A stretch of 64,000 nt of DNA, from contig JAGXFQ010000001.1 of NCBI GenBank assembly GCA_024637145.1, forward strand, positions 33,893-97,892, given 5' to 3'. The stretch comes from Desulfobulbaceae bacterium (GTDB taxonomy: Bacteria > Desulfobacterota > Desulfobulbia > Desulfobulbales > SURF-16). Shown here one piece after another: positions 46,978-55,748 of this stretch; position 1 is the stretch's first letter, and the number at the start of each line of letters is the position of its first letter. A program made the translations under genes and the position numbers. The notes beneath the pieces were generated by a model. It was not told where the DNA came from and ran no database searches. It saw nothing but the letters and a program-made list of their open reading frames with translations.

Positions 46978-47910
46978 ATGGACATCAGAGAACTCCGACT
47001 TTTTCACCATCTCAGCGAGACATTACATTTCGGCCGCAGCAGCCGGGCCTGCAATATAACGGCCTCAGCCCTCACCCGCACCGTGCAGCGCCTGGAGGCG
47101 GAGGTGGGGGAACAGCTCTTTATCCGCGACAACCGCAGCGTTTCCCTGACCCCGGCCGGCGAGATCCTGAAGAAATATGCCGAAGAGGCCCTGGGCCGCT
47201 GGCAGGAGCTGCAAAACCAACTGGCCGGTGACAACCTCCTGGGCGGCGAAATCACGCTCTACTGTTCGGTGACAGCCGCCTACAGCATCTTGCCCGGCAT
47301 CCTGGGCATATTCCGCAAGGAGCACCCCTCAGTGCACATCAATCTGCAGACCGGGGACGCGGCCCAGGCCCTGTCCAAGCTCTTAAACAACGAGGTGGAC
47401 ATCACCATTGCCGCCCTCCCCAGAAAACAACCGAAAGGGCTCTCCTGCCTGCGGATGCTGGAAACGCCCCTGGTCTTCATTGCGCCGCAAAGCTTCCCGG
47501 AAACCATTGTCAGAAAGGGCCAGGAGATCGATTGGGCCAAGACACCGGTGATTATGGCGGAGCAGGGTCTCAGTCGCGATCGGATTGAGCGCTGGTTTAG
47601 CGACAAGAAGATCCTTCCCAATATCTACGCGCAGGTAGCAGGCAACGAGGCCATCATCGCCATGGTCAGCCTGGGCTGCGGCGTGGGGGTGGTTCCGCAA
47701 CTGGTGATTGAAAAAAGTCCCCTGCAAGATCAGATCCGCATCCTTGATGTCACGCCCCAGCTCACCCCCTTCTCCATCGGCATCTGCACCGCCAAAAAGA
47801 AGATGGCGCACCCCAAGATCCAGGCCTTCTGGGCCATTGCCAAACAGGAGACCGACGGGGAATGGGCCGCGGCTGAGACCATACAAAAGCCCTGCCCCGC
47901 TTTCCCCTGA
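46978..47910 (+). CDS. ilvY: LysR-type activator of ilvC (IlvY)
   Basis: 310 residues: N-terminal winged HTH (MDIRELRLFHHLSETLHFGRSS, split here by the family's usual spacing) and a substrate-binding effector domain from about 90. Divergent placement beside ilvC is the classical ilvY–ilvC arrangement, where acetolactate-type inducers activate ilvC. The symbol rests on context plus family. Confidence 0.9.
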   Translation: MDIRELRLFHHLSETLHFGRSSRACNITASALTRTVQRLEAEVGEQLFIRDNRSVSLTPAGEILKKYAEEALGRWQELQNQLAGDNLLGGEITLYCSVTAAYSILPGILGIFRKEHPSVHINLQTGDAAQALSKLLNNEVDITIAALPRKQPKGLSCLRMLETPLVFIAPQSFPETIVRKGQEIDWAKTPVIMAEQGLSRDRIERWFSDKKILPNIYAQVAGNEAIIAMVSLGCGVGVVPQLVIEKSPLQDQIRILDVTPQLTPFSIGICTAKKKMAHPKIQAFWAIAKQETDGEWAAAETIQKPCPAFP

Positions 47911-47976
47911 GGCGCTCTTCTGGTGGGCCCGCGCATCTTTTTTGGTCAAGCTGTTTTGATCTGGTATATTTAGAAA

Positions 47977-48783
47977 ATGAAAGTTCTCCTCACCAACGAT
48001 GACGGCCCGGACTCGCCCCTGCTGGCCTTTACCATCGAGACCGTGGCCGCTTTGCCGGGCATTGCTCTCCTCAAGATAGCCATCCCCGATTCTGAGCAAA
48101 GCTGGAAAAGCCACGCCATGAGTGGCCATGGTTCCATAAACCCCCGGGTGACCGAGATTGCCGGCGCCCAGGTGACCCTGGTAGACGGCACCCCTGCTGA
48201 CTGCGTGGACTGGGCCATGCACAATCTCTTTGCCGGCGGGGAGTGGCCTGATCTGGTCATTTCCGGGGTGAATTGCGGCAAGAATACCGGCCTCGGTTTT
48301 ATCCTCAGTTCGGCGACCATTGGCGCCTGTCTGCATGCCAATGTGGCTGAGCCGCCCAGACCAGGGCTGGCCTTCTCACAAGACTTCCATGATCTTGCTT
48401 ATGGTGCCGCCCTCAAGGCCGGGGAGGTCTCCGGCCGGGAACTGGCCGGCCTCAGAGTCCGGATCAAAAGCAACATAGAAAGGGTGTGGGCCCACTTGAG
48501 GGGCAAAGAGCAATTCCTGCATCATCCTCTCACCTGGAATGTCAACTTCCCGGAGACAACTGGCCCTGGCGCGCCAATCACGGAAACCTCCATTGGCGAC
48601 AGCCGGCTTAAGCAATGTTTTCAGGAGAGAGGCGGCCGATTTCAACACTCCCTGGCCCACTATATTGAAGACCCCTCTCCCGGTTCAGACGGAACTGTCC
48701 TGGCCCGGGGCCAGATCAGCATCAGCCGCCTCGACATCAGGAGGCTCTGTGCGGCCACAGACCCGGCAGAGCACCAGCCATAG
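47977..48783 (+). CDS. surE: SurE family 5'/3'-nucleotidase
   Basis: 268 residues beginning with the metal-binding MKVLLTNDDGPDSP motif (TNDDG), followed by GTPADCV and VISGVNCGKNTG (SGxNxG), the hallmark residues of SurE nucleoside-monophosphate phosphatases. The length matches the family. It lies 66 bp after ilvY on the same strand. A copy of the element A end begins right after its stop. Confidence 0.9.
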   Translation: MKVLLTNDDGPDSPLLAFTIETVAALPGIALLKIAIPDSEQSWKSHAMSGHGSINPRVTEIAGAQVTLVDGTPADCVDWAMHNLFAGGEWPDLVISGVNCGKNTGLGFILSSATIGACLHANVAEPPRPGLAFSQDFHDLAYGAALKAGEVSGRELAGLRVRIKSNIERVWAHLRGKEQFLHHPLTWNVNFPETTGPGAPITETSIGDSRLKQCFQERGGRFQHSLAHYIEDPSPGSDGTVLARGQISISRLDIRRLCAATDPAEHQP

Positions 48784-48784
48784 C

Positions 48785-48820
48785 AGCCCGTTGAAAAAGG
48801 TAGCGAGCGCAGCTGAGGCA
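48785..48820. repeat. Element A, end fragment
   Basis: CCGTTGAAAAAGGTA…GAGCGCAGCTGAGGCA matches the left end of the 6771–6980 element. It lies between surE and the 3' end of the HD-GYP gene. Confidence 0.6.
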
Positions 48821-48830
48821 GGGATATTTT

Positions 48831-50093
48831 TCAGCTGCTGCCGGAGCAGCCGATGGGCCCTGAGGCGGCCGCCTTTTCGACCTCGCCATTTTTTTCGGTA
48901 ACAAGACGGATTTTGGCCAGGTTGGCCATGAAGAGGTCCACCATTTGTGGATCAAAATGGATATCACGCATGCGGCCGATCTCATCCACCGCGTCATCAA
49001 AACTCCAGATGGATTTATAGCAGCGTGGTGAGGTGAGGGCATCAAAGACATCACAGAGTGCGGTTATCCGGCCTGCCAAAGGAATCTGTTGCCTTTGCAG
49101 GCCATGGGGATAGCCGGAACCGTCCCACCTTTCATGATGGGTCAGGGCAACCACCCGGGCCACCTGGAGCAGTTTAGAATCTCCCCCCTGAAGGAGGTCG
49201 GCACCCAACTGACAATGTGTCTTAATAACGTCAAATTCAGAGGGGGTAAGTCGCCCCTTCTTCAGGAGAATGGCATCGGCAATGCCCACCTTGCCCACAT
49301 CATGCATGAGCACGGCCTTACTCAAGGCCCACTGCAGCCCCTTATTAAGCCCCAGGGCGGCGCCGATGATGGAACTGTATGCCCGTAGCCGCTTGCCATG
49401 CAGACCGGTCTCGTCATCCCGGCAGGCCAGGGCTCGCGTGAGGCGAGACAAGACATCCAACTGGCTCTTGTGCAAGGCGCGGGTTCTCTTGTCCACCAGA
49501 AGCTCAAGATTTTCCTTGTGGGTATTGAGCTCCTGCTGAGCCCCCTGCAGGGCCTCCTCCAGACACATCTCACTGCTGACATTAATGAGGGATCCCCAGG
49601 AGAGAACGATATTATCCTCCACAAAGATCTCCACCTTGGCCAGATCTTTCAACCAAAGGGGTTTGCCATCCACCACAACTTTGTACACCGCCTCAGATTC
49701 ACCGCCGCGCATGACCACACGTCGCAGACCGGGCCGCAGACGATCCAGCTGTTTTTTATCACGGGTAACCTTGACCAGGGCCAGGGGATTACCCTGGTAA
49801 CGATAGAGATAGCGGCTGACAATCTGATCACGAAAACTATCGGCCAGCTTGGCCGTTGCCGTGCCCAGCAACTCATGAAAACGCTTGCCGCAATACTCGT
49901 ACCAGATATAATTGTCATCTGGTCGCCAAGCCGCTATATAAGGAATAACAGGTGAGCCGAACTGTTCAAGGGCATCAAGATGAATCATGGCCTTGAACAG
50001 CCGTTTTTTCAACGACTGGCTATAGGGACCTGCCAGAATCTGGCCGTCATAATTAAATTTCTGTTTAAAAGAGTTTAGAGACTGCGCCTTCAA
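48831..50093 (-). CDS. HD-GYP domain protein (probable c-di-GMP phosphodiesterase)
   Basis: 420 residues. The N-terminal half (about 1–190) has no family I recognise; a short coiled coil (about 185–215) leads to an HD-GYP domain at about 220–400. The metal and signature residues are present (LMHDVGKVGIAD; HHERWDGSGYPHGL). Canonical HHExxDGxGYP suggests active hydrolysis of cyclic di-GMP. The last few residues (GCSGSS) are encoded within sequence next to the element A fragment and may have been altered by it. Confidence 0.88.
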   Translation of the reverse strand: MKAQSLNSFKQKFNYDGQILAGPYSQSLKKRLFKAMIHLDALEQFGSPVIPYIAAWRPDDNYIWYEYCGKRFHELLGTATAKLADSFRDQIVSRYLYRYQGNPLALVKVTRDKKQLDRLRPGLRRVVMRGGESEAVYKVVVDGKPLWLKDLAKVEIFVEDNIVLSWGSLINVSSEMCLEEALQGAQQELNTHKENLELLVDKRTRALHKSQLDVLSRLTRALACRDDETGLHGKRLRAYSSIIGAALGLNKGLQWALSKAVLMHDVGKVGIADAILLKKGRLTPSEFDVIKTHCQLGADLLQGGDSKLLQVARVVALTHHERWDGSGYPHGLQRQQIPLAGRITALCDVFDALTSPRCYKSIWSFDDAVDEIGRMRDIHFDPQMVDLFMANLAKIRLVTEKNGEVEKAAASGPIGCSGSS

Positions 50094-50315
50094 TGTGCCC
50101 CCCTATCCAAAGATAGGAAAAAACATAGCATTCTCCCTCAAGCAACACAACATGAATCTCCGCCAAAATACCCAATATCAGCAAGATACGCCAACTATAT
50201 GTTATCAAGGCCTCAGCCGCCCGCCTCTTCATTAAAATGACCCGCCACCCGGCTTTTCAGCTCAGGCCAACTAAAAGGCAAGATATGTTCTTTTGCTGTT
50301 CAGGATCACACTAAA

Positions 50316-51614
50316 ATGCTGCTGCCCCATCAGCTTTTCAGCAAACCACTCTGCCTCTCCTTTCTGATGGGCATCCTCTCCGGCCTGCCCCTGATGGTCA
50401 CCATAACCCTGTTGCAGGCCTGGGCCAGCGAGAGCGGCATATCCCTGGGAAAGATCGGTCTTCTTGCCCTGGTTGGCCTGCCCTACTCCCTGAAGTTTAT
50501 CTGGGCCCCCCTCTTTGACTATATCAGCCTGCCCTTCCTGGGCCGCCGCCGCGGCTGGCTCTTGGTAACCCAGATAGGGCTCATCCTCACCATCAGCGCC
50601 CTTGGCTTCAGCAACCCAGGTAACCGGCCTGGCGGCCTGGTGCTGCTCATTACACTGGCCACCTCCATTACCTTTTTCAGCGCCAGCCAAGATAGTATCA
50701 TTGATGCCTTTCGGCGCGAGGATCTCCAGGACCACGAACTGGGCCTTGGTTCCTCCTACTATGTCTACGGCTATCGACTGGGTATGCTTATTACCGGTTC
50801 AGGTGGGCTCTTTATCGCAGATTTTTTTTCCTGGCAGCTCACCTTCTTGAGCGTGGCCTGCTGCCTGCTGCCCGGCCTGCTTCTTACCCTCTCCTGCTCA
50901 GAACCTGTGGGAATCCATCCCTCCACCCCGTACAGACAAGGATCCCTCCTGGCTCCCTTCGCGGAATTCTTCCAGCGGCCCAAGGTTCTTTGGATCCTCC
51001 TCTTCATTCTTTGTTATAAATTAGGTGACACCCTGGCCCAGACCATGACCATGCCCTTTTATCTCGACCTGGGCTTTTCCAAGAGTGAGATTGCCACCAT
51101 TGTCAAGCTCTTTGGCTTCTGGGGCACCATTGTCGGGGCAGGCCTGGGCGGTATCTTCATCATGCGCCTGGGCATCAGCCGGGGCTTATGGATTTTTGGC
51201 CTGCTGCAGATGATCTCCACCGCGGGTTTTTCCCTGCTGGCCCTCAAAGGAGCGGACCTCAGCTGGCTGGCCCTGGTGGTGGCTGCTGAAAACTGCAGTG
51301 CCGGCATGGGGACCGCTGCCTTTATCGCCTACATGGCCAAATTGACCAACAAACAATTCAGTGCCAGTCAGTATGCACTCCTCTCCAGCATCATGGGTAT
51401 CCCCCGCGTCATCCTGGCCTCATCCAGCGGCTTTATGGCCAGCTCCTTGGGCTGGTTCTGGTTTTTCCTCTTCTGCTCCCTCATTGCCCTCCCCGGCCTC
51501 CTTCTGTTGCCCAAATGTGCGCCCTGGGCCCAAGAAGAAGATGGCGATACAAAATCGCTTTTCCCGGGTGGTCTGAAGAATCGTTCTTTCCACCCCAATC
51601 ATTCTTCCCCCTGA
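50316..51614 (+). CDS. ampG: AmpG-like MFS transporter
   Basis: 432 residues, 12 predicted membrane segments. MGILSGLPLMVTITLLQAWASESG, LPYSLKFIWAPLFD and GRRRGWLLVTQ are typical of AmpG, the permease that imports anhydro-muropeptides for wall recycling. The recycling neighbours ampD/nagZ are not nearby, so an allied MFS role remains possible. Confidence 0.88.
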   Translation: MLLPHQLFSKPLCLSFLMGILSGLPLMVTITLLQAWASESGISLGKIGLLALVGLPYSLKFIWAPLFDYISLPFLGRRRGWLLVTQIGLILTISALGFSNPGNRPGGLVLLITLATSITFFSASQDSIIDAFRREDLQDHELGLGSSYYVYGYRLGMLITGSGGLFIADFFSWQLTFLSVACCLLPGLLLTLSCSEPVGIHPSTPYRQGSLLAPFAEFFQRPKVLWILLFILCYKLGDTLAQTMTMPFYLDLGFSKSEIATIVKLFGFWGTIVGAGLGGIFIMRLGISRGLWIFGLLQMISTAGFSLLALKGADLSWLALVVAAENCSAGMGTAAFIAYMAKLTNKQFSASQYALLSSIMGIPRVILASSSGFMASSLGWFWFFLFCSLIALPGLLLLPKCAPWAQEEDGDTKSLFPGGLKNRSFHPNHSSP

Positions 51615-51653
51615 AGCAAGAACAGGGCGGGACGATGCGGCCCCTGAGTCGGG

Positions 51654-51695
51654 GAAACAAAAAAAACCCGCAAACCTGATTTACAGGTCGCGGGT
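51654..51695 (-). terminator. Terminator of the AbiE operon
   Basis: Minus strand reads ACCCGC…ACCTG…CAGGT…GCGGGT followed by a run of T (the A-run at 51659–51666 on the plus strand). It lies downstream of the AbiEii stop. Confidence 0.75.
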
Positions 51696-51743
51696 CTCAG
51701 GAACATTCACAAAAAGAAAATTGCGGTTTCCCTAGTTTTGATG

Positions 51744-51787
51744 GGGGTGAATTCAAATTGCAAGTATCGCAAGCCTGACCCGAGTCA
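51744..51787. repeat. Element D (GGGGTGAATTC repeat), copy 1
   Basis: GGGGTGAATTCAAATTGCAA…TATCGCAAGCCTGACCC…GAGTCA. Near-identical copy at 57764–57807 and a shorter one at 53714–53745. The copies lie only in the accessory region. Confidence 0.75.
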
Positions 51788-51828
51788 TGGAGTCACACGA
51801 GGCAACACAAGATATGACAATCTTTCTT

Positions 51829-52701
51829 CTATACTCCCTCAATTCTTGAATAAATATTCTGGAAAAAATCCCTCGACCAGACATCCAAAGTACTTCTATC
51901 TTTTATGAAAGGAATGACATCTTTTTTTGCCTGCTCAACATCCAATGCTCCAATCGCATCTGACAACAAATCAGCAAGTTCACCTTTCCCAAGCGTTCCC
52001 TTTTGTTGCCAATGCCCGCTTTGCCGCATCCTTTCCTCCAGATGAGCCAAATGCACCTGTGGATAGTTGGCGACATACCATACCAGGTCATACCAGTCCC
52101 TTCCCTTAACCCTGTTCTTCCATTGCCTGCACAGAATGGCATGCAGTTTTCCGGCAAACAAATCAGGCAGCGCGTAGGTTCGCACACCAAATGAGACAGG
52201 GCGAAGGAGATATTTCGTCTCCGTATTAAATCCTGGCGGCGGTTCTGTATCCAGCTCCAGCTTGATTTTAAGCAGTTTCCCGGCCGGTATCCCATAGGAA
52301 AGTCCCTCATCCGAGGTAATGACCAGTAATGCCCCGGCTGTTTCTGTTTTAAGAAACGCCGACTGTACGGCAGATGACCATGACTTGTTTTTTTGTTCAA
52401 CTGTCACCTGGAAGCCAAAGGCAGAGAGCTCTTTTTCAAGAGCTACAAGATATTTGAGCAGTTGAAAGTTTTTATTGGAACGTAATAATGAAAAATCAAG
52501 ATCTTCCGAGAAACGGTTAAGGCCATACAGAATACGCAGAGCAGTTCCACCGTAAAACGCGGCGTGCTCAAAAAACTTGCTGCGCCATAAACCAAGCAGA
52601 ACGATCTCCTGCAAGATTTCCTGAAGCGCATTAGTATATTCCGCTGTACTTTGACAGTCATACCTTGCCAGCATTTTTTTTACAGCATCTTGCACCAGCA
52701 C
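51829..52701 (-). CDS. abiEii: AbiEii-type nucleotidyltransferase toxin
   Basis: 290 residues. The nucleotidyltransferase signature GGTALRILYGLNRFSEDLDFSL (GG-x-A-L … D-x-D) near residues 50–75 and a basic GRDWYDLVWY motif at about 210–225 fit the AbiEii/AbiGii toxin family, which inhibits growth by modifying tRNA and gives phage defence. It lies 190 bp downstream of its antitoxin gene on the same strand, further than the usual overlap. Confidence 0.88.
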   Translation of the reverse strand: MLVQDAVKKMLARYDCQSTAEYTNALQEILQEIVLLGLWRSKFFEHAAFYGGTALRILYGLNRFSEDLDFSLLRSNKNFQLLKYLVALEKELSAFGFQVTVEQKNKSWSSAVQSAFLKTETAGALLVITSDEGLSYGIPAGKLLKIKLELDTEPPPGFNTETKYLLRPVSFGVRTYALPDLFAGKLHAILCRQWKNRVKGRDWYDLVWYVANYPQVHLAHLEERMRQSGHWQQKGTLGKGELADLLSDAIGALDVEQAKKDVIPFIKDRSTLDVWSRDFFQNIYSRIEGV

Positions 52702-52801
52702 CTCCCTTATTGTTGCTGAACTCGCAGTTCTAAACTGGATTCAATTCAAGACCGAGAAGACAAACGAGCGGCGACGAAGCTAGTGGTTTGAATGCGATTT
52801 A

Positions 52802-52861
52802 GTGCCTTACAGATTGATTTTCCAGGTTTTTTTTGCAAGAAAATCAATCTGCGAAAGGCAC
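52802..52861. repeat. Long hairpin between antitoxin and toxin genes
   Basis: Arms GTGCCTT…AGATTGATTTTC and GAAAATCAATCT…AAGGCAC around a T-rich loop (60 bp). It could be a small inserted element or a processing/attenuation hairpin altering the toxin:antitoxin ratio. Not a standard terminator on the minus strand. Confidence 0.65.
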
Positions 52862-52891
52862 TTATCCCGCTTATCGGGGTTAGAATAATAA

Positions 52892-53542
52892 TTACCGGAA
52901 TGGTATGGCTATATATTGGATAAAAGCAGCCAGGCTTCTTGCTTTTTGCGAGCGATACAGCACGGCATATTCTTCAATTCGCTTGGAATTCAACTGGGAA
53001 AGATCGTTCATATCCATGCGCAAGTTTTCAACAAGGTACCTTTCAACATTTTCTCTGGATCGTAACAGCAGTCCTCGCTCACTTTGAATCTTATCGGTCA
53101 GCGCCTTTTCAGGAACAGCTATCAGGTAAGTGCCACCCGCTGTATTCTGCAATAAATCCATGCCGGAAGCAAATGCCGTCATGGGAATCTTCCAATAACT
53201 GAATTCACCAACAGGAGTAGAAAAACGACGTGAGCGACCAGTAGTAACAGATGTCACCGTGTGAACCTGTTCCGGGATCAACCCATAAAATTGTAAAGCA
53301 TATTCCAGGGAAATATACGATGGCCCATATATCAAGTTGGCAAGTGTCTCGAGAGAGTAGGGATGCCGTCTCCACCCTTTCCCGAAAACATAGACTCCCT
53401 TTTTTACCCGAATGATTACCCCCTGCTTAATCAGCGAGGTGATCTTATCCCTGGGAGCAGCGTACTCAGCCAATACACCGGACAGAGTTTGATAATCAAA
53501 CTCCTCCTGTGGGATCTTTTCTTTCAAGTTGACAGGCTGCAT
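52892..53542 (-). CDS. abiEi: AbiEi-type antitoxin / transcriptional repressor
   Basis: 216 residues: an N-terminal winged-helix part (TLSGVLAEYAAPRDKITSLIKQGVIIRVKKGVYVFG split at its turn), then the AbiEi antitoxin region with SLEYALQFYGLIPEQVHTVTSVTTGRSR and PEKALTDKI. AbiEi proteins repress their own promoter; an inverted repeat fits just upstream. First gene of the operon. Confidence 0.85.
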   Translation of the reverse strand: MQPVNLKEKIPQEEFDYQTLSGVLAEYAAPRDKITSLIKQGVIIRVKKGVYVFGKGWRRHPYSLETLANLIYGPSYISLEYALQFYGLIPEQVHTVTSVTTGRSRRFSTPVGEFSYWKIPMTAFASGMDLLQNTAGGTYLIAVPEKALTDKIQSERGLLLRSRENVERYLVENLRMDMNDLSQLNSKRIEEYAVLYRSQKARSLAAFIQYIAIPFR

Positions 53543-53598
53543 GGTTGACTCCAGGATACATTTGAGGTTCCTTTCTCCAGGTAATTTGACATATTAAA

Positions 53599-53631
53599 CA
53601 TGCTATGTCGACAAATATTCGACATAGTATG
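53599..53631. promoter_or_regulatory. Probable AbiEi operator
   Basis: Inverted repeat CATGCTATGTCGA / TCGACATAGTATG, 13-bp arms with one mismatch and 7 bases between, about 57 bp upstream of the antitoxin start. AbiEi proteins are known to bind such repeats for negative autoregulation. Confidence 0.7.
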
Positions 53632-53713
53632 ACCAAATCGACAACAAAGTTTGACCATAGGTATACGACAACAAGAATCGTGCTTTTCTTACATCAGGAA
53701 ATGGCCTAACCAT

Positions 53714-53745
53714 CCCCCAAATTCAAGTATCGCAAACCTGCCCCC
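53714..53745. repeat. Element D, partial copy
   Basis: CCCCCAAATTCAAGTATCGC…AAACCTGCCCC, a shortened relative of the copies at 51744 and 57764. The following 80 bases could encode a small C-terminal protein remnant (…AAVDAIDRIETAIRDN-stop at about 53827), too short to name. Confidence 0.5.
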
Positions 53746-53920
53746 AGCTCCTCACCACTTCTTGCTTTCCCAGCAGGCAGCTGTCGATGCGATTGACCGG
53801 ATCGAGACAGCCATTCGTGACAATTGACAGAGGAGAACAGGCATTGTCAAATCAGATTGAAAAAACGACTCTAGCCAAAAAAATATCATTACCAATCCAT
53901 GTTGCCAGGAGATTGTGATA

Positions 53921-54046
53921 TAAATAAGATAAAGCCAAACCTACCATGAGGCAGGGACGGAAAGCTAAGGGTCGATACCCGCTTTATCCGAACTATACTT
54001 CCCCAATAAGACCTTGGGCCGAAGCAGTAGCGTGCTGCCGAAGCAC
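53921..54046 (+). promoter_or_regulatory. Probable class I cyclic-di-GMP riboswitch (GEMM-I)
   Basis: Core elements occur in order: AAAGCCAAACC (53931–53941), a short P1b hairpin TACC-ATGA-GGCA (53942–53953), GGGACGGAAAGC (53954–53965, consensus GGGACGCAAAGC), AAGGGTC pairing with GACCTT (53967, 54010), and GTAGCGTGCTGCCGA (54027–54041), the counterpart of the tetraloop-receptor arm (GUAGC…GUUACCGA in the Vibrio Vc2 RNA). The two deviations from consensus, GGC to GCC and CGC to CGG, look compensatory. The metallophosphoesterase start lies about 100 bases downstream on the same strand. No T-run terminator is visible, so translational control is possible. Confidence 0.75.
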
Positions 54047-54147
54047 GGAAATCGGCGTTCGCCAGAATTAAAGTTGTCAGTACCCTCGCGCCTCATCTTT
54101 TGGCAGTATGGCACAATGGCTGCACAGATCGATGGGAAGATTTCATT

Positions 54148-55014
54148 GTGACGACGACCAGAATCCTTCACATATCCGACCTGCATTTCGGACCACCATT
54201 CGTGCCTGCGGTTGCGGAGGGCCTGATGGAAACCATCCAGCCACTCACCCCCGACGCCCTGGTGGTGAGTGGCGACCTGACACAACGGGCCAAGCGTTAC
54301 CAGTTCAAGGAGGCCCGGCAGTTCTTCGACCGCCTGGGGAACCTCCCGATGCTGGTGGTTCCCGGCAACCACGACGTCCCGCTGTGGCGGATCTTCGAGC
54401 GCCTCTTCAAACCACACGCTCTGTACTGCGAAATCATCACGCCCGATCTCAATCCGGTACTGCGTGTCGGCAACGTCGTGCTGGTTGGCCTCGACTCCAC
54501 CGCGCCACGGCGCAGCATCTCTAACGGCCGAATTTATCTCCAGCAACTCCGCCATTGCGAGAAGACCTTTGCCGCGGTGCCTCAGGACATGACACGCATC
54601 GTTGTTGCCCACCATCATTTTGCCCCCGGACACGACCGCATCTTTGATAGCACGATGCCCAGGGCACGGCGTGCCATCGCCTGCTTTGTCGAGCAAAAGG
54701 TCGAGATGATCCTGGGCGGACATCTACACCGGTCCTATATCGGGAGCTCGCTGGACTTCTTTCCCGGACATCACCGCGACCGCGGGATCATCATCGTTCA
54801 GTGCGGAACCACCACATCCAGCCGCGGTACAGGACGGGAACGCGACGAGAATACGTTCAACCTGATCGAAGCGGGCTCGCAGACCATCACCGTAACCCAT
54901 TACCTGTATTTGGAGAAGGAGGGTAAGTTCGTTCCGTTCAGCAAACACATCTTTCCCCGTCTGGGGCAAACGTTCGATGCCGGAAATCCCGGCTCCGGAT
55001 CTTTTCCACCATGA
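54148..55014 (+). CDS. Calcineurin-like metallophosphoesterase
   Basis: 288 residues. The metal motifs are complete: ISDLHFG (DxH), VVSGDLT (GDxx), VVPGNHD (GNHD), VVAHHHF and GGHLHRSY (GHxH). It resembles Icc/YfcE-type or UDP-diacylglucosamine-phosphatase-like enzymes; the substrate is open. The frame is open to 54100, but GTG 54148 (MTTTRILHISDLHFG) with GGGAAG upstream gives the family start. First of four genes with stop-start overlaps, preceded by a probable c-di-GMP riboswitch. With CdsA and a CDP-alcohol transferase downstream, a role in removing a phosphate from a lipid intermediate is plausible. Confidence 0.85.
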   Translation: MTTTRILHISDLHFGPPFVPAVAEGLMETIQPLTPDALVVSGDLTQRAKRYQFKEARQFFDRLGNLPMLVVPGNHDVPLWRIFERLFKPHALYCEIITPDLNPVLRVGNVVLVGLDSTAPRRSISNGRIYLQQLRHCEKTFAAVPQDMTRIVVAHHHFAPGHDRIFDSTMPRARRAIACFVEQKVEMILGGHLHRSYIGSSLDFFPGHHRDRGIIIVQCGTTTSSRGTGRERDENTFNLIEAGSQTITVTHYLYLEKEGKFVPFSKHIFPRLGQTFDAGNPGSGSFPP

Positions 55015-55748
55015 ACACACATCTGACCACAAGAAAAAGCAAGAGGAAGCTCCTTGTCTTGGCGATCGCCGCCATTCTCCTGACGACGCTGGCCTGGTAT
55101 GTAAAAAATCATGTCTCCTTCGAGGAACTCGCTGATCAAGAGAGCCGCCTCCGCGCCTACATTTCCCTCAACCCGGGGTATTCCTTCGCTGTCGGCTTCG
55201 CTATTTACATGGGACTGGCGCTGGTTCCGGGAACCGGGGGAAAAGCCATCATCTATGGGTGGTTGTTCGGGTTCTGGCAAGCTGTGATCATTGTCTCGGT
55301 GGGTCTCACCCTGGCCGCGATGGCGATTTTCTCCCTCAGTCGTTATCTATTTCGGGCAAGCATTGAGAGTCGATACACCATCTTTCTCTCTCATATGAAC
55401 AAGCACCTCGAAAAAGAAGGCGCCTTCTACCTTCTCACGCTGCGGATGGCGCATGCTCCGTTCTCCATCGTCAACCCTGTCAGCGGGGCGAGTCGGGTTC
55501 GAACCTGGACCTTCTTCTGGACCACCGCGGTGGGTTTAATGCCTGCCAATGCCATTTGGGTTTACGTGGGAATCCGCCTGCCCTCGCTGAACGAACTGGC
55601 GGAAAACGGGCCAGGATCCCTCATCAACCTGCCGCTCTTTGTGGCCCTGGTGGCCTGCGCCATTCTGCCGCTTTTGATTCGCTGGCTCATCAGCCACTTT
55701 GGAATTTCCGCCGACGAGGCTCAAATCCACGACCGAGACCATACATGA
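55011..55748 (+). CDS. VTT/TVP38-TMEM64 family membrane protein
   Basis: 245-residue membrane protein of the DedA/VTT superfamily: GFAIYMGLALVPGTGGKAIIYGWLFG (split by the family turn), YLLTLRMAHAPFSIVNPVSGASRVR. It overlaps the phosphoesterase and CdsA genes (ATGA at both ends). DedA-type proteins move phospholipid or polyprenyl-phosphate carriers between leaflets, which fits the lipid-synthesis neighbours. It differs clearly from the glk-linked paralogue at 22 kb. Confidence 0.85.
   Translation: MNTHLTTRKSKRKLLVLAIAAILLTTLAWYVKNHVSFEELADQESRLRAYISLNPGYSFAVGFAIYMGLALVPGTGGKAIIYGWLFGFWQAVIIVSVGLTLAAMAIFSLSRYLFRASIESRYTIFLSHMNKHLEKEGAFYLLTLRMAHAPFSIVNPVSGASRVRTWTFFWTTAVGLMPANAIWVYVGIRLPSLNELAENGPGSLINLPLFVALVACAILPLLIRWLISHFGISADEAQIHDRDHT

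Noticed and set aside
53965..54723. 252-codon minus-strand ORF over the riboswitch and phosphoesterase
   Set aside because: Antisense shadow of the phosphoesterase; no start signal or family pattern.
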